Below, piece by piece: positions 29,776-41,194 of a DNA stretch of 64,000 bases (its first letter is position 1; each line of letters starts with the position of its first letter). The DNA comes from Polychytrium aggregatum (lineage: Eukaryota; Chytridiomycota; Chytridiomycetes; Polychytriales): positions 186,001 through 250,000 of the forward strand of contig NW_026516216.1 in NCBI RefSeq assembly GCF_025602895.1, written 5' to 3'. A model generated the notes under the pieces. The model was not told the origin of the DNA. It ran no database searches and saw only the letters and a program-made list of their open reading frames with translations. The position numbers were made by a program, and so were the translations under genes.

Positions 29776-32043
29776 ATGACAGAGCTGGCGCACAGCGTCC
29801 TCAAGGCAGCTCCCAGGCCATGCGGAATGTACGTTACAGGTCCCAGCGCTGGCCGGATCGGGCCGTCGTTTGGCAGCCGCATTCAGCAGTCCTCGCAGCC
29901 CGCAGCGGCCATGCAACTTGGCTGTGGCTCCTGCGATGATGGCGGACTGGCTGCTGCTTTTCGGTTCTGCCTGGGCCACACACGGGTGCGGTTGGGTCGC
30001 TCGCTGGTGGATCTGTTTGTTCACGATCGATGGACCGCATGCTGACTTGACTTACTGGCCCGACGATTCATCGACAGCTGCCAGACCGAGAGCTCCAAGT
30101 ACGTCTGCCCCCGATGCAACCTGCCCTACTGCAGCCTCGGGTGCTACAAATCTACTGTGAGTGTCGATGCCATGCCGATGATCTGCCCCTCAAAACCGAG
30201 GCTTGCGCAAATACTGTTCCTACGAGAGCCCTCTGGACGATAGCTGCTGAACCCACCGTTCGATTACCGTGAACCGATCCACCGCCTCGATATGTGTCTC
30301 GCAGAACCATGTGGCCTGCACCGAGGAGTTCTACAAATCGAACGTCCTGTCTGAGCTAGCGAGCCAAAAAAACACCGAGGACTCGGCGCAAAAGATGAGG
30401 CAGATCCTGAAGCGCTTCGAGCAGAGTCAGGAGGACGATCCGCTCTGGAGCGATGCCTCGTTTCTGGCCGGCAAAGTCGATGACGGCGATGATAATGATG
30501 ATAATGATGATAATGATGATAATGATGATAATGATGATGATGAAGCAGATGGTGATGACTACGATTCAGGTGAGCACTGGCCTCATGGACGGCATGCCAT
30601 CGTTCTAAACCGCCATCACGGCGGCCGGATGGATACATCGCTGGCGCTGTGATCGTGCCTGCGATTCTGCTGGCGACCATGCTTGGATTGAGCAAGCCAT
30701 CGAGTCGGGTTTGTCTGTTCGTCGTCGCCCAACTCATCGGTCGATTGCGATCTGCCATGCTTCAGAAGACCTATCGAGCCGGTTCCGCGAGATCGACCTG
30801 GACAATGCCAGCGTCGAGGTTATCCTCGGCCAGCTGACAGACTCGGAGAAGCAAGATTTCCAGCGGTTCATGGAGGACTCTGCTGCTCTGAACCATCACT
30901 CAGAGAATACCAGCAAGCTGCTCGGCGGGTCCGCACCGTCAACTCGAGCTGCCCTCATCGAGACGCCGTGGTGGATATTTGCCCCCGCCAAGGGGTCGCT
31001 GATAACCGAGGTATCGCCTCCATCCAAACACGGAGAAGAGAGCATCCTGGGCGATGCAGCAGCCAGCAACAGCCCGCCGCCCAGCCTACAGCGACCCACC
31101 ATGATGCAGTCGATTGCTCGCTTTTCCGAGATCACCAAGGTTGCTCCCAACGAGCGAGTGTACTACAACCTGGTTGACTATCTGTAAGTATCCAATCCGC
31201 TACCACACTGCATCCTCTTTGCCATTCCTGCTGTCTTTGTCGGCTATGTATATGCGTGTCGTATGTGGGGTTGCTCTTCCGCACGCTGAGGTTGACGCAC
31301 CATACTAATTTGCATCCCTGGTGCGTTTTGGGCTAGCTTTGCATACTGCCTGACCTGGCGACACATGAACGGCGATCTCGAACTACCAGAGTCGCTGTAT
31401 ATGTTGGTGGATGTTTCGCCGGTGATGTCGATGAAGCAGAAAGGTGCTTACGAGAGCGTCAAAGAAGCTATTGTGTACATTCTCAGTCAGGCATACGAGG
31501 TTGGTTGGCCGTGTTGGAACCTCGTTCGCTCCAAGATGCAATGGTCTCGCGCATCTCACACTACTAAGCAGCCCAGCTTGCCATGCTTCCTTCTTGCCTC
31601 CTTCCTTCCCCGCTCTGATGTAGAATCCGCGGCGGCCATACCGCTCCATCATCAACTCTGCATCGTCACTTTTGGCTGATGTCGCCGCCGTCCTCGCCAG
31701 CAAGCAGTCTGTCTTACTGGCTCTCTCACATATCCACCACTTGATCGAGGCCGAGGTTGGACACCAGCGACTCAATCCTGAGCAGGGGCTTTCGAGTGCG
31801 GGCTTACCCAAGGCCGTGGTCACCCCTGCCGGTCGACTCGGACGACAGCGGCTGCTTCCGATGCAGAAGAAGATCTACTTCTACATCTGCCTGATCGGCG
31901 ACGCGGCTGTCACGAACGAGGCCCATCTCGAGATTCTCAAGACCTCGGTCGAGATTGAAGCCCGGCTCATGGTCGAGCGAGAAGCGGAGACGAAGCCGGA
32001 GGGCCAGATACAACTCTTTCACGGGCGAGAAAGCTTGCAGTGA
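29776..32043 (+). CDS. ZNHIT2: Zinc finger HIT domain protein, ZNHIT2-like
   Basis: Six exons: 29776-29828, 30078-30156, 30305-30569, 30766-31183, 31337-31499 and 31624-32043 (465 aa). The first three exons assemble a complete HIT zinc finger with ligands C16, C19, C28, C31, C36, C40, H46 and C49. C16 and C19 are joined only by the GTACGT splice, which supports that tiny first exon. The rest matches ZNHIT2 in layout: an acidic Asp/Asn tract (exon 3), a conserved ETPWWIFAP block, YCLTWRHMNGD and a helical C-terminal half. In animals ZNHIT2 links the R2TP chaperone to U5 snRNP (PRPF8) assembly. The donor after exon 5 (GTTGGT) is non-consensus. Family confidence is high; function in this species is by homology. 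Confidence 0.88.
30484..30545 (+). repeat. 9-bp coding repeat (Asp-Asp-Asn)
   Basis: Tandem GATAATGAT units inside exon 3 of the ZNHIT2-like gene encode about 20 alternating Asp/Asn residues. Confidence 0.9.
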
Positions 32044-32562
32044 TAGGAGCGATACTCCGCACCGATATTCCACCATGTCGTCACCACCGGTGCCATTGCC
32101 ATGCGCCCCAAATGTCAAGCCGGTCCTGGGCCGGAACTGTTTGGAATACAGGAGGGGATATCTATGAGCGAGGATGCACAGTGGGCACACTTGATGAGAA
32201 TCACGGCGGCAGCCGCAAAGTGGGGGTGACCGGTGCGGGCGTGTTGGAGCGGTATGATGTATGCGACCGTTCAAGGCTTTTTATTGGCGGTGAGAAGAAT
32301 ATCAATGTTCGTGAGGGCGTTTCGGTTGAGAAAAAGGATGGGGAGAAGTTAGGGAGCAAAATACAAACACATAAGGCAAGGCAGTGGTGGTTGGGGGAAT
32401 GCACGCACTCCAAAAGAAAACAAGTAACGAAGGGATAGATAGTAGTTACAAGCCGCCCGTCGCTGCCTCCAGCATGATGGCAACAGCAGCGGACTGCGTG
32501 CGTGCTCTAGAAAACACAGGACAAAAATCTTGAGTGTTTCACGCCGAATGTGTCGCTGCTGT
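32044..32562. other. Convergent 3' flank, ZNHIT2-like / PGDH
   Basis: 519 bp between two converging stop codons. No gene recognised. Confidence 0.6.
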
Positions 32563-34988
32563 TTACCACAAGGAGCGGGTGAAGAGGTTCTCTGTATAAC
32601 AGAATGCGCGAGAAAGGTGTCAGCGCATTGCGTGCGGCATACGCATGGATATGGATACGGCAACACCGGCACGGGTGATAGCAACGAGTAATTGTTGCAT
32701 TCAGAGCCTCGTCTCCTACCGGGTATGCTGGCGATGGCATTGTTCACGGCTTCGATCTCTTGTTCGTTCTCGACGCTGATATCGGCCAGGAAGTAGCCGA
32801 CAGTGCCGCGGGAGTCGCAAATCTGCTTCTCAATGTTGTAGTTGGAGAGGATCTTGTTGATTTGCTGTGTGGGAGCAAAGACAGCGAAGGTGGCGTTAAG
32901 GACATTGGTCGACCGCCTTTATCGCGGAATGGCGGCAGTAGCGATGCAATAGAGCCGATTTCCCACAAGGGCAAACACTGGCGACACGACGGCCATGCGC
33001 TCGACGGCCATGCGCTCGACAGCCACGCGCTCGACGGGCGACATCTGCTCGTTTGACGAACCTTGAGCACACCGGGGACGTTCTGATGGCAGTTGATGAT
33101 GCGAACGCTCTTCGAATCCGAGGTGGGCATGCGGAGATCGACTTCGGGGAAGTTGACGGCACCGAGGGTGGCGCCGGTGCAGATGTATCGGGAGACAGCA
33201 GTGCCGACCTCGACACCGATGGCGGACTGGGCCTCTTCGGTGGAGCCGCCTGGTTCGCAGCGCACACATTGGAGTTGAAGCAGTTATGAAGAGTCAGTAT
33301 GGCTAGTCACCATCGTTGGGCGAGAGGCACAGGCTCGGCCGAACAGAGACCCGCACAGCCAGGGCTATGGCGAAACACCCTGCACTGCCGCGGCGCGAGG
33401 CGGGATGCTTACCGATGTGGGGGGTGAGGATGGTGTTGGGGCAGCCCTGGAGCTCGGTGAGGAAGCCGGGGCCGTTGGCAAAGGGCTCCGAGGGGTAGAC
33501 ATCGACGGCAGCACCAGCCAGATGTCCGCTCTTCAGGGCGGCGGCCAGGGCGGGGATGTCAACGACGGTGCCACGGGAGGCGTTGATCAGGTAGCTGCCC
33601 TTCTGCATCAGAGAGAGCTCGTGGGCACCAATCATGTTCTTGGTCTCGGGGGTTTCGGGGACGTGCAGGGTGACAAAGTCGCAGGTGGAGAGCAGCTGGG
33701 GCAGCGACTCGACGGCCTTGGCGGTGCCGAGAGGCATGGCCTGGATGACGTCGTAGAAGAAGACCTGCATGCCCATGGCGTCGGCCAGAACCGAGAGCTG
33801 GCTGCCGATGTGACCATAGCCGACAATGCCGAGCTTCTTTCCGCGGATCTCGTAGCAGTTCTTGGAAACCTAGCAAAGCAGCAGCCTCAGACGAGGCACT
33901 GGTGTCAGTGATCGCTGGTGGTGGCGAAAATGGCACCGCATTCGGATGATGGGGCGGGACTCAGCGATGGACAGCTGGCTGACCTTGTTCCAGATGCCCT
34001 GGTGAATTTCGTTGCTGCGATCGCCAAGCTGGCGAGCCAGGGCGACAATCTCGGCAATGACAAGCTCGGCTGTGGGAGGAGGGTAGTTGCAGATCGGCGG
34101 CGAATGAGTAAGCCAGCTCCGGCCGAGCAAGGCGTGGGATCTGGATCCACAGCTGCGTCTGTGGATATGCTCAGTCCATCTGGATGGCGCTCCATCCAGC
34201 ACTTACCAACACTTCTGCTGTTGCTGAAAGGAGAGTTGAAAACAGCAATCTGGAGGACGAGCAGAATTGCAGATTGTTGATCAGTGAGGGTAGACGGATA
34301 GACGCCAAACATCAGCGAACCGCTGCGCCAGGATCAGGCCGGCTCTCCGGAAACGATATTTACACCGTGGTTGGCAGCGTATTCGAGGTCGACTTGGTTG
34401 GTGCCGATGCAGAAGCAGCCAATGACGCGGAGCTTCTTGGCAGCAGCGAGAACCTCGGCGGTCAGCTGGGTCTTGGATCGAATGCCGACGGCATGGACAT
34501 CCTTGATCTTTTCGAGCAGAACATCCTTGGGCAGCGCCTTGGCGTGGGCCTCGACCTGATCGTGTCGGAGATGGGTGAGATCACGCCCATTATCGGAGGG
34601 AGATTCAGCCTGTCTCCGTTGCGGCAACGAGGCGAGATTGATGTGCGATGCAAATCCGGAGCCGCAAATCGAAGACGAGCGACAGCGTGTATCCGATCCG
34701 GTCATATACCTGGAATCCAGCCTTGGTGAGAATGTCGATACCGGTCTTGTTGACGCCTGTGGTATCCGGGGCAGAGGGTAGGGAGGATCAGGGATGGTGA
34801 CGCAGGACAGGGGCAGGAATCGACGACAACCCAACGACCCGCATCGAGCCACTCGCATTGAGCGATGCACACCAGATTCCAGTGGCCGGCAGCGGCGTCG
34901 TGCTCAACGTACCCTCGAGGAGGAGGATCTTGATGTCGCCGGAGTGGAAGGGCTTAAGGGCCTTGGGCTTGTTGTTCAGCTGGGTCAT
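32563..34988 (-). CDS. SER3: D-3-phosphoglycerate dehydrogenase
   Basis: Nine exons: 34913-34988, 34710-34756, 34364-34555, 34207-34249, 33984-34069, 33413-33869, 33062-33249, 32720-32864 and 32563-32591 (420 aa, close to E. coli SerA). First committed step of serine synthesis: 3-phosphoglycerate to 3-phosphohydroxypyruvate with NAD. Visible are the substrate domain (VIGCFCIGTNQVDL), the Rossmann NAD loop GIVGYGHIGSQ, LINASRGTVVD, and the catalytic His in TPHIGGSTEEAQ. A C-terminal ACT domain (IICHQNVPGVLK-like, then SRGTVGYFLADI) is the usual site of serine feedback inhibition. The last exon of 29 nt gives the family-type ending NLFTRSLW. A 15-bp tandem repeat sits in the intron at 32991-33046. 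Confidence 0.95.
32991..33046. repeat. 15-bp tandem repeat in PGDH intron
   Basis: Between three and four GCCATGCGCTCGACG-type units, with the last diverged, inside the penultimate long intron of the phosphoglycerate dehydrogenase gene. Confidence 0.8.
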
Positions 34989-36308
34989 GGTGAGTGAGGG
35001 CGAAGGAGCTGTAGCGGGGATGTGAGGAGCTCGAGAGGGATGATGGAGCCACGCAACGGATGGCGGGGAATGGGCCGTATAAATAGCGATAGCGGGAGCA
35101 AGAAAAAAAGATTTGGTAACGAGGGGTTTGGGGTGGAGCGGCCGGCGATTGGACGGCGATGATTCCATTGACTCAGAGGCGAGGGCCGGTGGGCGGGCGA
35201 ATGGGCGGGCGAATGGGCGAGCGAGGACGTGAAGGGCGACGCGGCGACTCGCGAGATAGCGGCGGGATTTGAAATGACGGACACTGGCCCAGATTCACCC
35301 AGGCACTGGGGCGCCATGTCGCTGACGGACCGGCGATGCATTGGAAATATGCGAGGGTGCGGAGGCAGTTGAGAGCACCCGGAGATGAATATCGGTTGGG
35401 GGACGGACGAACATGCAGACAGCGAGAACCGAGGCCGGGCGAGGCGAGAGCGAATGCAACAGATGAGGATTTGGGTGCACAAGAGATGGCTTTTGAGCAC
35501 AAGCAAGGCTATTTGAGTGCACAAGAGCAGACATCTGATCGTGTCCAAAGCAGCGACAACGGGTGCTGGCAAGGCCAATCTGGCGTAAGACATTGGACGC
35601 ACAGGCCGAACACAGGCCGCGAGAGTATCGGCGTTGTGTCCACAGCACTGGCAGAGCGCTGTTGGTCGCAGCAGCAGCGGTAACGACCAGGAGCAACATC
35701 AGGCACGGTGGCAGCAGCAGCGGTAACAATCGTGGTAACAACGGCGCCAACGACACTGCTATCGATAGGATCGCAGCGCAGCTGCGCATACAGCGCCGCA
35801 CAGCACTGCTATTTTTGGCCGCGGTGCTGGCTGTGTGTGTGTGGGGCTGCGCCGGCTTTCACGTGTGTCCGGCCCTTTTTTTTCCTGTGCGCCCGCCAGA
35901 TAACGGCGGTTGCACACGCTGTTGTGCTGCCCGCCGCACTGTCTGTGTGCCGTCCCGGTTTGGGGCCGAGTGGTCATGCGCAGCCGCATCTGGCGCCAAG
36001 CGATGCGCAGCACATCCGCTGGCCGGCCGCACTCTGGCTGCGTTTCTGTTGGGGTGCATGGTTGCAGGATCCAGGTGCATGTGCTCAGGGGCGTTCCGCA
36101 GCCAAGATCGCGTCGGCCATGAAGCATGGGGCTCGGCCGGCGAGTCGCTGGTCCGCTCGCAACCCCATTGGCGTCGGCATCGGCATCGGCATGGGCGTCG
36201 GCACTGCTCTCCCTGGATTGGCATGCAAATGCAATGTATTGCCAAGCTGCGGCTCACGGCCTCGCATAGGTGTTATTTTGCGTTCGTTTGCATCCGCCTC
36301 GATTCCTC
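34989..36308. other. Intergenic, PGDH promoter and COX10 3' flank
   Basis: 1.3 kb with no supported gene. Contains a TATA-like element (35077-35087) and imperfect repeats GGGCGGGCGAAT (35190-35222) and GGCATC/GGCGTC (36168-36210). Confidence 0.5.
35077..35087. promoter_or_regulatory. TATA-like element upstream of PGDH
   Basis: GTATAAATAGC lies about 90-100 nt upstream of the phosphoglycerate dehydrogenase ATG at 34988. It is near-symmetric, so the direction is uncertain. Confidence 0.4.
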
Positions 36309-37667
36309 TCAGCCAGACTCGGCAGCAGTAGTCTCCTCTCGTTTCTCTTCCTTCTCCTCGTCGTCGTCGGGCCGCTTCTTGTGCACCATCATCAGGGCCA
36401 ATATCACCGGGAGATGGATCAGCGACCCGAAAAAGAGCTGCCGGGCGCTCTTGTCCGTCGACTTTCTCCAGAACTGGATCGCGCCCGCCAGCAGGATGCC
36501 GTTCACCACGCTGCTCGTCACGATGAACCACGGCGTCGTCAGCCCGATGTAGGGCACAGCCAAGCTCAGGGGGAACAGCAGGAGGCTGTAACGCAGGGCT
36601 ACTCGGGCGTTGAGTGCCGGATCGACGACCGATGCCATTCGGTAGCCAGCCTTGGAGTAGTCCGGTCGCAGATTCCAGCTCAAGGCATTGAAGTGTGGGA
36701 ACTGCCAGGCGTACAGGAATGCACCGAGGATCCAGGCGCCAGGGTCCAGGGTCGAGGTGCAAGCTGTCCATCCCATCATCGGCGGGATCGCCCCCACGAC
36801 GGCTCCGGCCCAGGTGTTGGAGATGGACGTGCGCTTCAGCGGCGTGTAGACGCAGGTATAGAGCAGAATATTGAATCCGCCCAGGACCGCTGTGATCGGG
36901 TTGACGAAATACGTCAGAAGACCCACTCCCGCAATGCCCGAGGTGATGCCAGCCGTGAACGCATGGCCGGGACTCAGCGCATGCCGGACGAGCGGCCGGG
37001 TGCGGGTGCGGGCCATTTGCGCATCGTACGGTGCCTCGATCCACTGGTTGATCGAATTGGCCGAGGTAACGCAGAGCGTGGTGCCCACGGTCGTCCACAG
37101 CAACGTTGCGACATCCGTTGCCCCCGGCGCCATGGCATAGCCGGCCATGGTCGTCAGCACAACGAGTGCAGCGAGCTGGGCTTTGCTGAGCTCTTGGTAG
37201 ACACCAAACTGGAAGGCCGGTGCATCCTTCCATCGCAGCTCATGTGGCGCCGAGTTATCCTTGGAGTCCGGGCCGTCTTCCGGCCTGGCGATGTGGTCGT
37301 TGATCTTGGGAGCTGTCTGCCCGTTTGTCGGCGAGCTGGCCAGTGCCTCGGTGTCGGGATCAGATTTGTGTTCCAAGACTGGCCCGGGGTTTGGTTTGGC
37401 GATGGCATCCGTGACAACAGGACCGTTGACTTGCGGCGAAGAGGGCTTCTGCATGAGCTGCCTTGCGTGTGTCGATAATCCCAGCAAGGCAATCCGTTGC
37501 CCGGTTGGTGGAATCGGCACCAGCCTGCCAAGAATGTGCGGTGGATGGCGCACGAACGGCCGGGAGGACACGCTTGCCAGGTGCATAACAGAGACGTATC
37601 GTTTCAGGGCTGGCCATGCGACTCCTTCGACGGCCTGAGGCCGGAGCAAGTTGCAGCGGATCAGCAT
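36309..37667 (-). CDS. COX10: Protoheme IX farnesyltransferase, mitochondrial
   Basis: Intronless, 452 aa from the ATG at 37667; the frame stays open a little further upstream but with no earlier ATG. Converts heme B to heme O, the first step of heme A synthesis for cytochrome oxidase, in the mitochondrial inner membrane. The N-terminus (MLIRCNLLRPQAVEG and the basic stretch after it) suits a mitochondrial presequence. The catalytic UbiA-family motif NSINQWIEAPYDAQMARTRT gives the NxxxDxxxD polyprenyl-binding site. Several hydrophobic spans follow (TAVLGGFNILLYTCVYTPL, WILGAFLYAWQFPHF), and the tail is charged (KKRPDDDEEKEEK). Shares a 443-bp divergent promoter with TFB1. Confidence 0.95.
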   Translation of the reverse strand: MLIRCNLLRPQAVEGVAWPALKRYVSVMHLASVSSRPFVRHPPHILGRLVPIPPTGQRIALLGLSTHARQLMQKPSSPQVNGPVVTDAIAKPNPGPVLEHKSDPDTEALASSPTNGQTAPKINDHIARPEDGPDSKDNSAPHELRWKDAPAFQFGVYQELSKAQLAALVVLTTMAGYAMAPGATDVATLLWTTVGTTLCVTSANSINQWIEAPYDAQMARTRTRPLVRHALSPGHAFTAGITSGIAGVGLLTYFVNPITAVLGGFNILLYTCVYTPLKRTSISNTWAGAVVGAIPPMMGWTACTSTLDPGAWILGAFLYAWQFPHFNALSWNLRPDYSKAGYRMASVVDPALNARVALRYSLLLFPLSLAVPYIGLTTPWFIVTSSVVNGILLAGAIQFWRKSTDKSARQLFFGSLIHLPVILALMMVHKKRPDDDEEKEEKREETTAAESG

Positions 37668-38110
37668 TTGTATGGCGATTTCCTGCCCAGAGGGTGTCAA
37701 GGTGGCGGATTTCAGATTTCAGATCGTGGTACGGCGAAACAGGCGACGCTCCACCGCCGGCGAAAGCCGATCTCGATGCGCCAGAGGCTCAGACATTCAA
37801 GCCCGACCGCAGACGCACGTACGTACCAGCAGCTGTATAGACGAGGGGCCAAGCCGGTCGAGGACGACGGTCAAGACGAAAACCGGCAACGGTGAATCAT
37901 CCCATCACAGCCAGCCGCCTGCTGCGCACGACGCTCTCGCCGAGAGCGAGAGCCGCCGAGAAGGGGCCCGCGGCCCTGCCCTTGCTCAACCCCAGGCGCA
38001 ACATCGCATCTGGCCTGATCGCCCTCCTGACCCATCAGACCCATCAGACCACCAGACCACCAGACCACCAGACCATCAGACCATCAGACCATCAGACCCA
38101 GCCGCTCAAT
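37668..38110. other. Divergent promoter, COX10 / TFB1
   Basis: 443 bp between divergent starts; includes a CAGACCA minisatellite (38031-38100) ending 10 bp before the TFB1 ATG. Confidence 0.6.
38031..38100. repeat. CAGACCA minisatellite at TFB1 start
   Basis: About eight units of CATCAGACC/CACCAGACC directly upstream of the TFIIH subunit start codon, probably within its 5' leader. Confidence 0.85.
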
Positions 38111-41100
38111 ATGGTTGCCGCATTCAATGTCGTCTACAAGAACACCCCGGGGTTCTTCAGCATCACCAGCGAGAACGTCTCCTGGGCGACCGACCGCTCC
38201 AAACCACCCGAACTTTCCTTTCCAATGTCGACCGTGAAGAGTATGTCTCCTCCTCTGTCTGGCGCACTTCCATGTCCAAGAGCCAGGCCGGATCCGAATG
38301 AGCAGGCAGGGAGGGTTTGTAGCACACTCACACGATTTCATCAACCTCCGCATCCCTGTCATCATGATAGACATATCCGTGAATGTCGCCCCGACGCCCG
38401 CTCTCCTCAAGGTGACTCGATTTCTATCGCCGGAAGGAAAGGAAACATCGCACAAGCTCACGTTTTCGTCCGCCAAGGATCGAGACGACGCCAAAAACAT
38501 CCTGGCCAAGTATCTCGAGAGCATCCGGTCGATCCAGGCACTCGAGCAGCCCAAGGACACGGGCGCATCGTCGCGACAGGAGCTCGAGATCAAATTGAAT
38601 CTGTTGAGCACCAACAAGAGTCTGGCCAAGCTGCATCTGGATCTCGTCCAGTCGGGAATCGTGTCTGAGGATGAGTTCTGGAGCTCGAGGCGGGTAAGTC
38701 CGTTTCGTGACTGCTGGGTTTGGCGGCACCCTTTGCCCGAGACTCTTGTGGCGGATGTCCCTCGATTCGCTCCTGGTGCCTTGATCGATCAAGTTGATTC
38801 CTGAGAAGTACGATCTGGCGAATCGGGTTGGATTATTGGTGAAAGGAAAGGCGACGGTTCGGTGGGTCGCTCTATCACATCCAATCCGACATGCGGACAT
38901 GGGTGTTAACCAACCCAGTTGCGCTGCGATAGCATCTCATCGCGAACCAGCTTTGGCAACAAAATCAAAAAAGGGGCACCTCATCGGCATCTCGAGCCGA
39001 TGTGAAACCCACGACCGACGACAGCAAGGCCGTCTATACCCTGAACCCGGAAATCATCCACTCGATATTCACCCAGTACCCCACGGGTAAGCCAAGCAAA
39101 CTGCCAAACAGGCAGCAGGATAGCAGGATAGCAGGGCAGCATATAGACACACGTCGCGACACTCGATCTGTCGTTGATGACCTCGAGCGCATCTACGTCC
39201 TCCACCATCCTCTCTAGTTCACAAGGCTTACAAAGAAAACGTTCCCAGCAAGGTCTGCATCGCCTGTTCATGATATCTGGGACTCGCGGCTGCCGGGCCG
39301 TGTGAACGATGGTTCCATCCTCGGCGGTCACTAAGCACGCCATCCTTGGCTCGGTCTCTAGATGTCAGAGAAGGACTTTTGGACAACCTATTTCCAGTCA
39401 CGATATTTTCGCCGGACGCGGTTCGGCCAAACCACTGGGGAGCGAGACGAATTCTTTGACCAGTACGCTGACGAAGACGAGGACGGTAGGGGCAGCTTTG
39501 CGCTCTCGAATGAGCGACCGTTGATGCCCGCTGGTACCTTGGGCTCATTTGGTCGAGGAGGCTCATAACATCGTGCTCTGTATACCGCCTCAGATACCCT
39601 GCTCGTTCGCAAGAAGCTCAAGTACGAGCCCACGAATCGCCTGCTGGATCTGAGCCAGACACTAGAAGATCGACTGGAGGTATGCAGCCCCTCAGCCATA
39701 GTTTCTGCGGTTACCGTCTTGAGATTGGCGCCTTTCTCGCACCCTAAATTCACCGAGCATCGTCTAACCAAGGTAAATGTGTGCTTACCACTCCGAATCC
39801 GCAGGAATCTGGGAACAAGCCGGACGTCTCCATGACACCTGGCGGCGTCAAGACGTCTCTGCCGCTGATTCGGCGATTCAATCGGCACTCTGAGATTGTT
39901 TTGAACACAGCCCTCAAGTAAGCATGCCCCACGGCCGAGAGCACCGTTCGCCGAGTAGCCCGCTACACATGGCTGCGTTAGCTTGGATTGGGGGACTCAC
40001 AGTGGCATCCTTGTACAGGGAGCTCGAGGCAAGAGCGGCTGCTTCTACTTCCAGTACCCAAACGCCCTCGGGTCAGCAACACACCCAGACGGCCAAGGAG
40101 ATGAATCGCCTATATATGGACGAGACAGATTTGGAGGACCTGGCAGCAAAGGCAATGGAGCGCGCAAAGCCGCTCTTCATCAGCGACGCTTCCAAATACT
40201 TTGAAAGCCAGAGTGCCGACAGCCAGAGCCATGCCGCCGAAGACACGAAGGAAGCCATCGAGGTGGGACGGGGTGTCTTTCTGCCGGGCGAGACCGCCGC
40301 CCATTTGGAGCACAGGCAGTTTGGCGACTGTTCATGCATCGATGCTCCATCGGTATCCCATTGACCGATTTCCCACTACAGGCAGCGACGCGGGAGTTTA
40401 GACGGGCGCTGGACCACTGGAAGCCCAATCTGCCCCAAGTAGGCGAGCCGGCTTGATACCGATTCGGAGCGGTGCACTTGCATATCTCCGGCACTGAGAT
40501 GCGGCCACTGACATGCCCTTGGATATCCAGATGACTGTCGACCCATCCAAGTCCAACGCTATCCTCAATCAGCTCAACCAATTGACTGCCAAGAGGAAGC
40601 TTGATGACATTAGCCGGCATGGTGCGTGTTGGTGACTCAACCAGCCAGCAAAGCAAGAACTGTGTCGATGTGATTCTATGGTGCCGCTGTCGAACAACGC
40701 TGCTGTCGAACAACGCCACTGCAAAGGGCCGCATATTCACCATTCATGCTTCATATCCGTTTCACCTTCAACCGGTGCCGATGGTCAGATCAACGGCTGA
40801 ATGGACATCCGACTCCTCAGATCGCCGAGGCCACCGAGCTTCTTTTGTCCATCAACGAGATTCTCCGCCACTTTTGGTTGACGGTGCAATATCTCTCCAA
40901 GAACGGCGTCAAGGACGGCCGCTCCAAGCTTGAAAAGCTCGCAAAGGAACTGGAGCGGCGCCAGGGCATTTTGAATACCCAGGTTTATTCGAAAAGCGAG
41001 ACAATCCAGCAGGTGAGTGCGGCTCGTCGCTGCCGTCTTCGCCCCACCTGTTACTGAAGTATCACTGCTTGTGACCCCATCACCCGAAACTCCTTTGCTT

Positions 41101-41191
41101 ACATCGGCAACTCCTACCCATGCAGCTTGTCGAATCGGTGCGGATGCCACTGGAAAAGGCCCTTGCACAGTACCGGACCATGGCCCCGTAG
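38111..41191 (+). CDS. TFB1: TFIIH core subunit p62 / Tfb1
   Basis: Twelve exons: 38111-38240, 38371-38693, 38933-39086, 39218-39252, 39362-39485, 39594-39679, 39805-39917, 40019-40262, 40382-40438, 40531-40621, 40789-41012 and 41126-41191. They give 548 aa, the same length as human p62. Core subunit of TFIIH in transcription initiation and nucleotide excision repair. The N-terminal PH-like domain (residues 1-115; NVAPTPALLKVTRFLSPEGK) binds activators and XPC. Two BSD domains follow (LVQSGIVSEDEFWSSRR; EKDFWTTYFQSRYFRR, with NQKRGTSS in between). The C-terminal helices are EATELLLSINEILRHFW and the final MPLEKALAQYRTMAP. Several introns interrupt codons and all phases close. Ends 3 nt before the stop codon of the converging gene. 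Confidence 0.95.
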
Positions 41192-41194
41192 CGA

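Noticed and set aside
30481-30560. CRISPR-like or other array at the GATAATGAT repeat and similar minisatellites
   Set aside because: Units are directly contiguous without spacers; they are ordinary tandem repeats in a eukaryotic genome.
35563-36552. 329-codon plus-strand frame between PGDH and COX10
   Set aside because: It overlaps the 3' end of COX10 on the other strand, is rich in Cys/Arg from GC-rich DNA, and has no domain.
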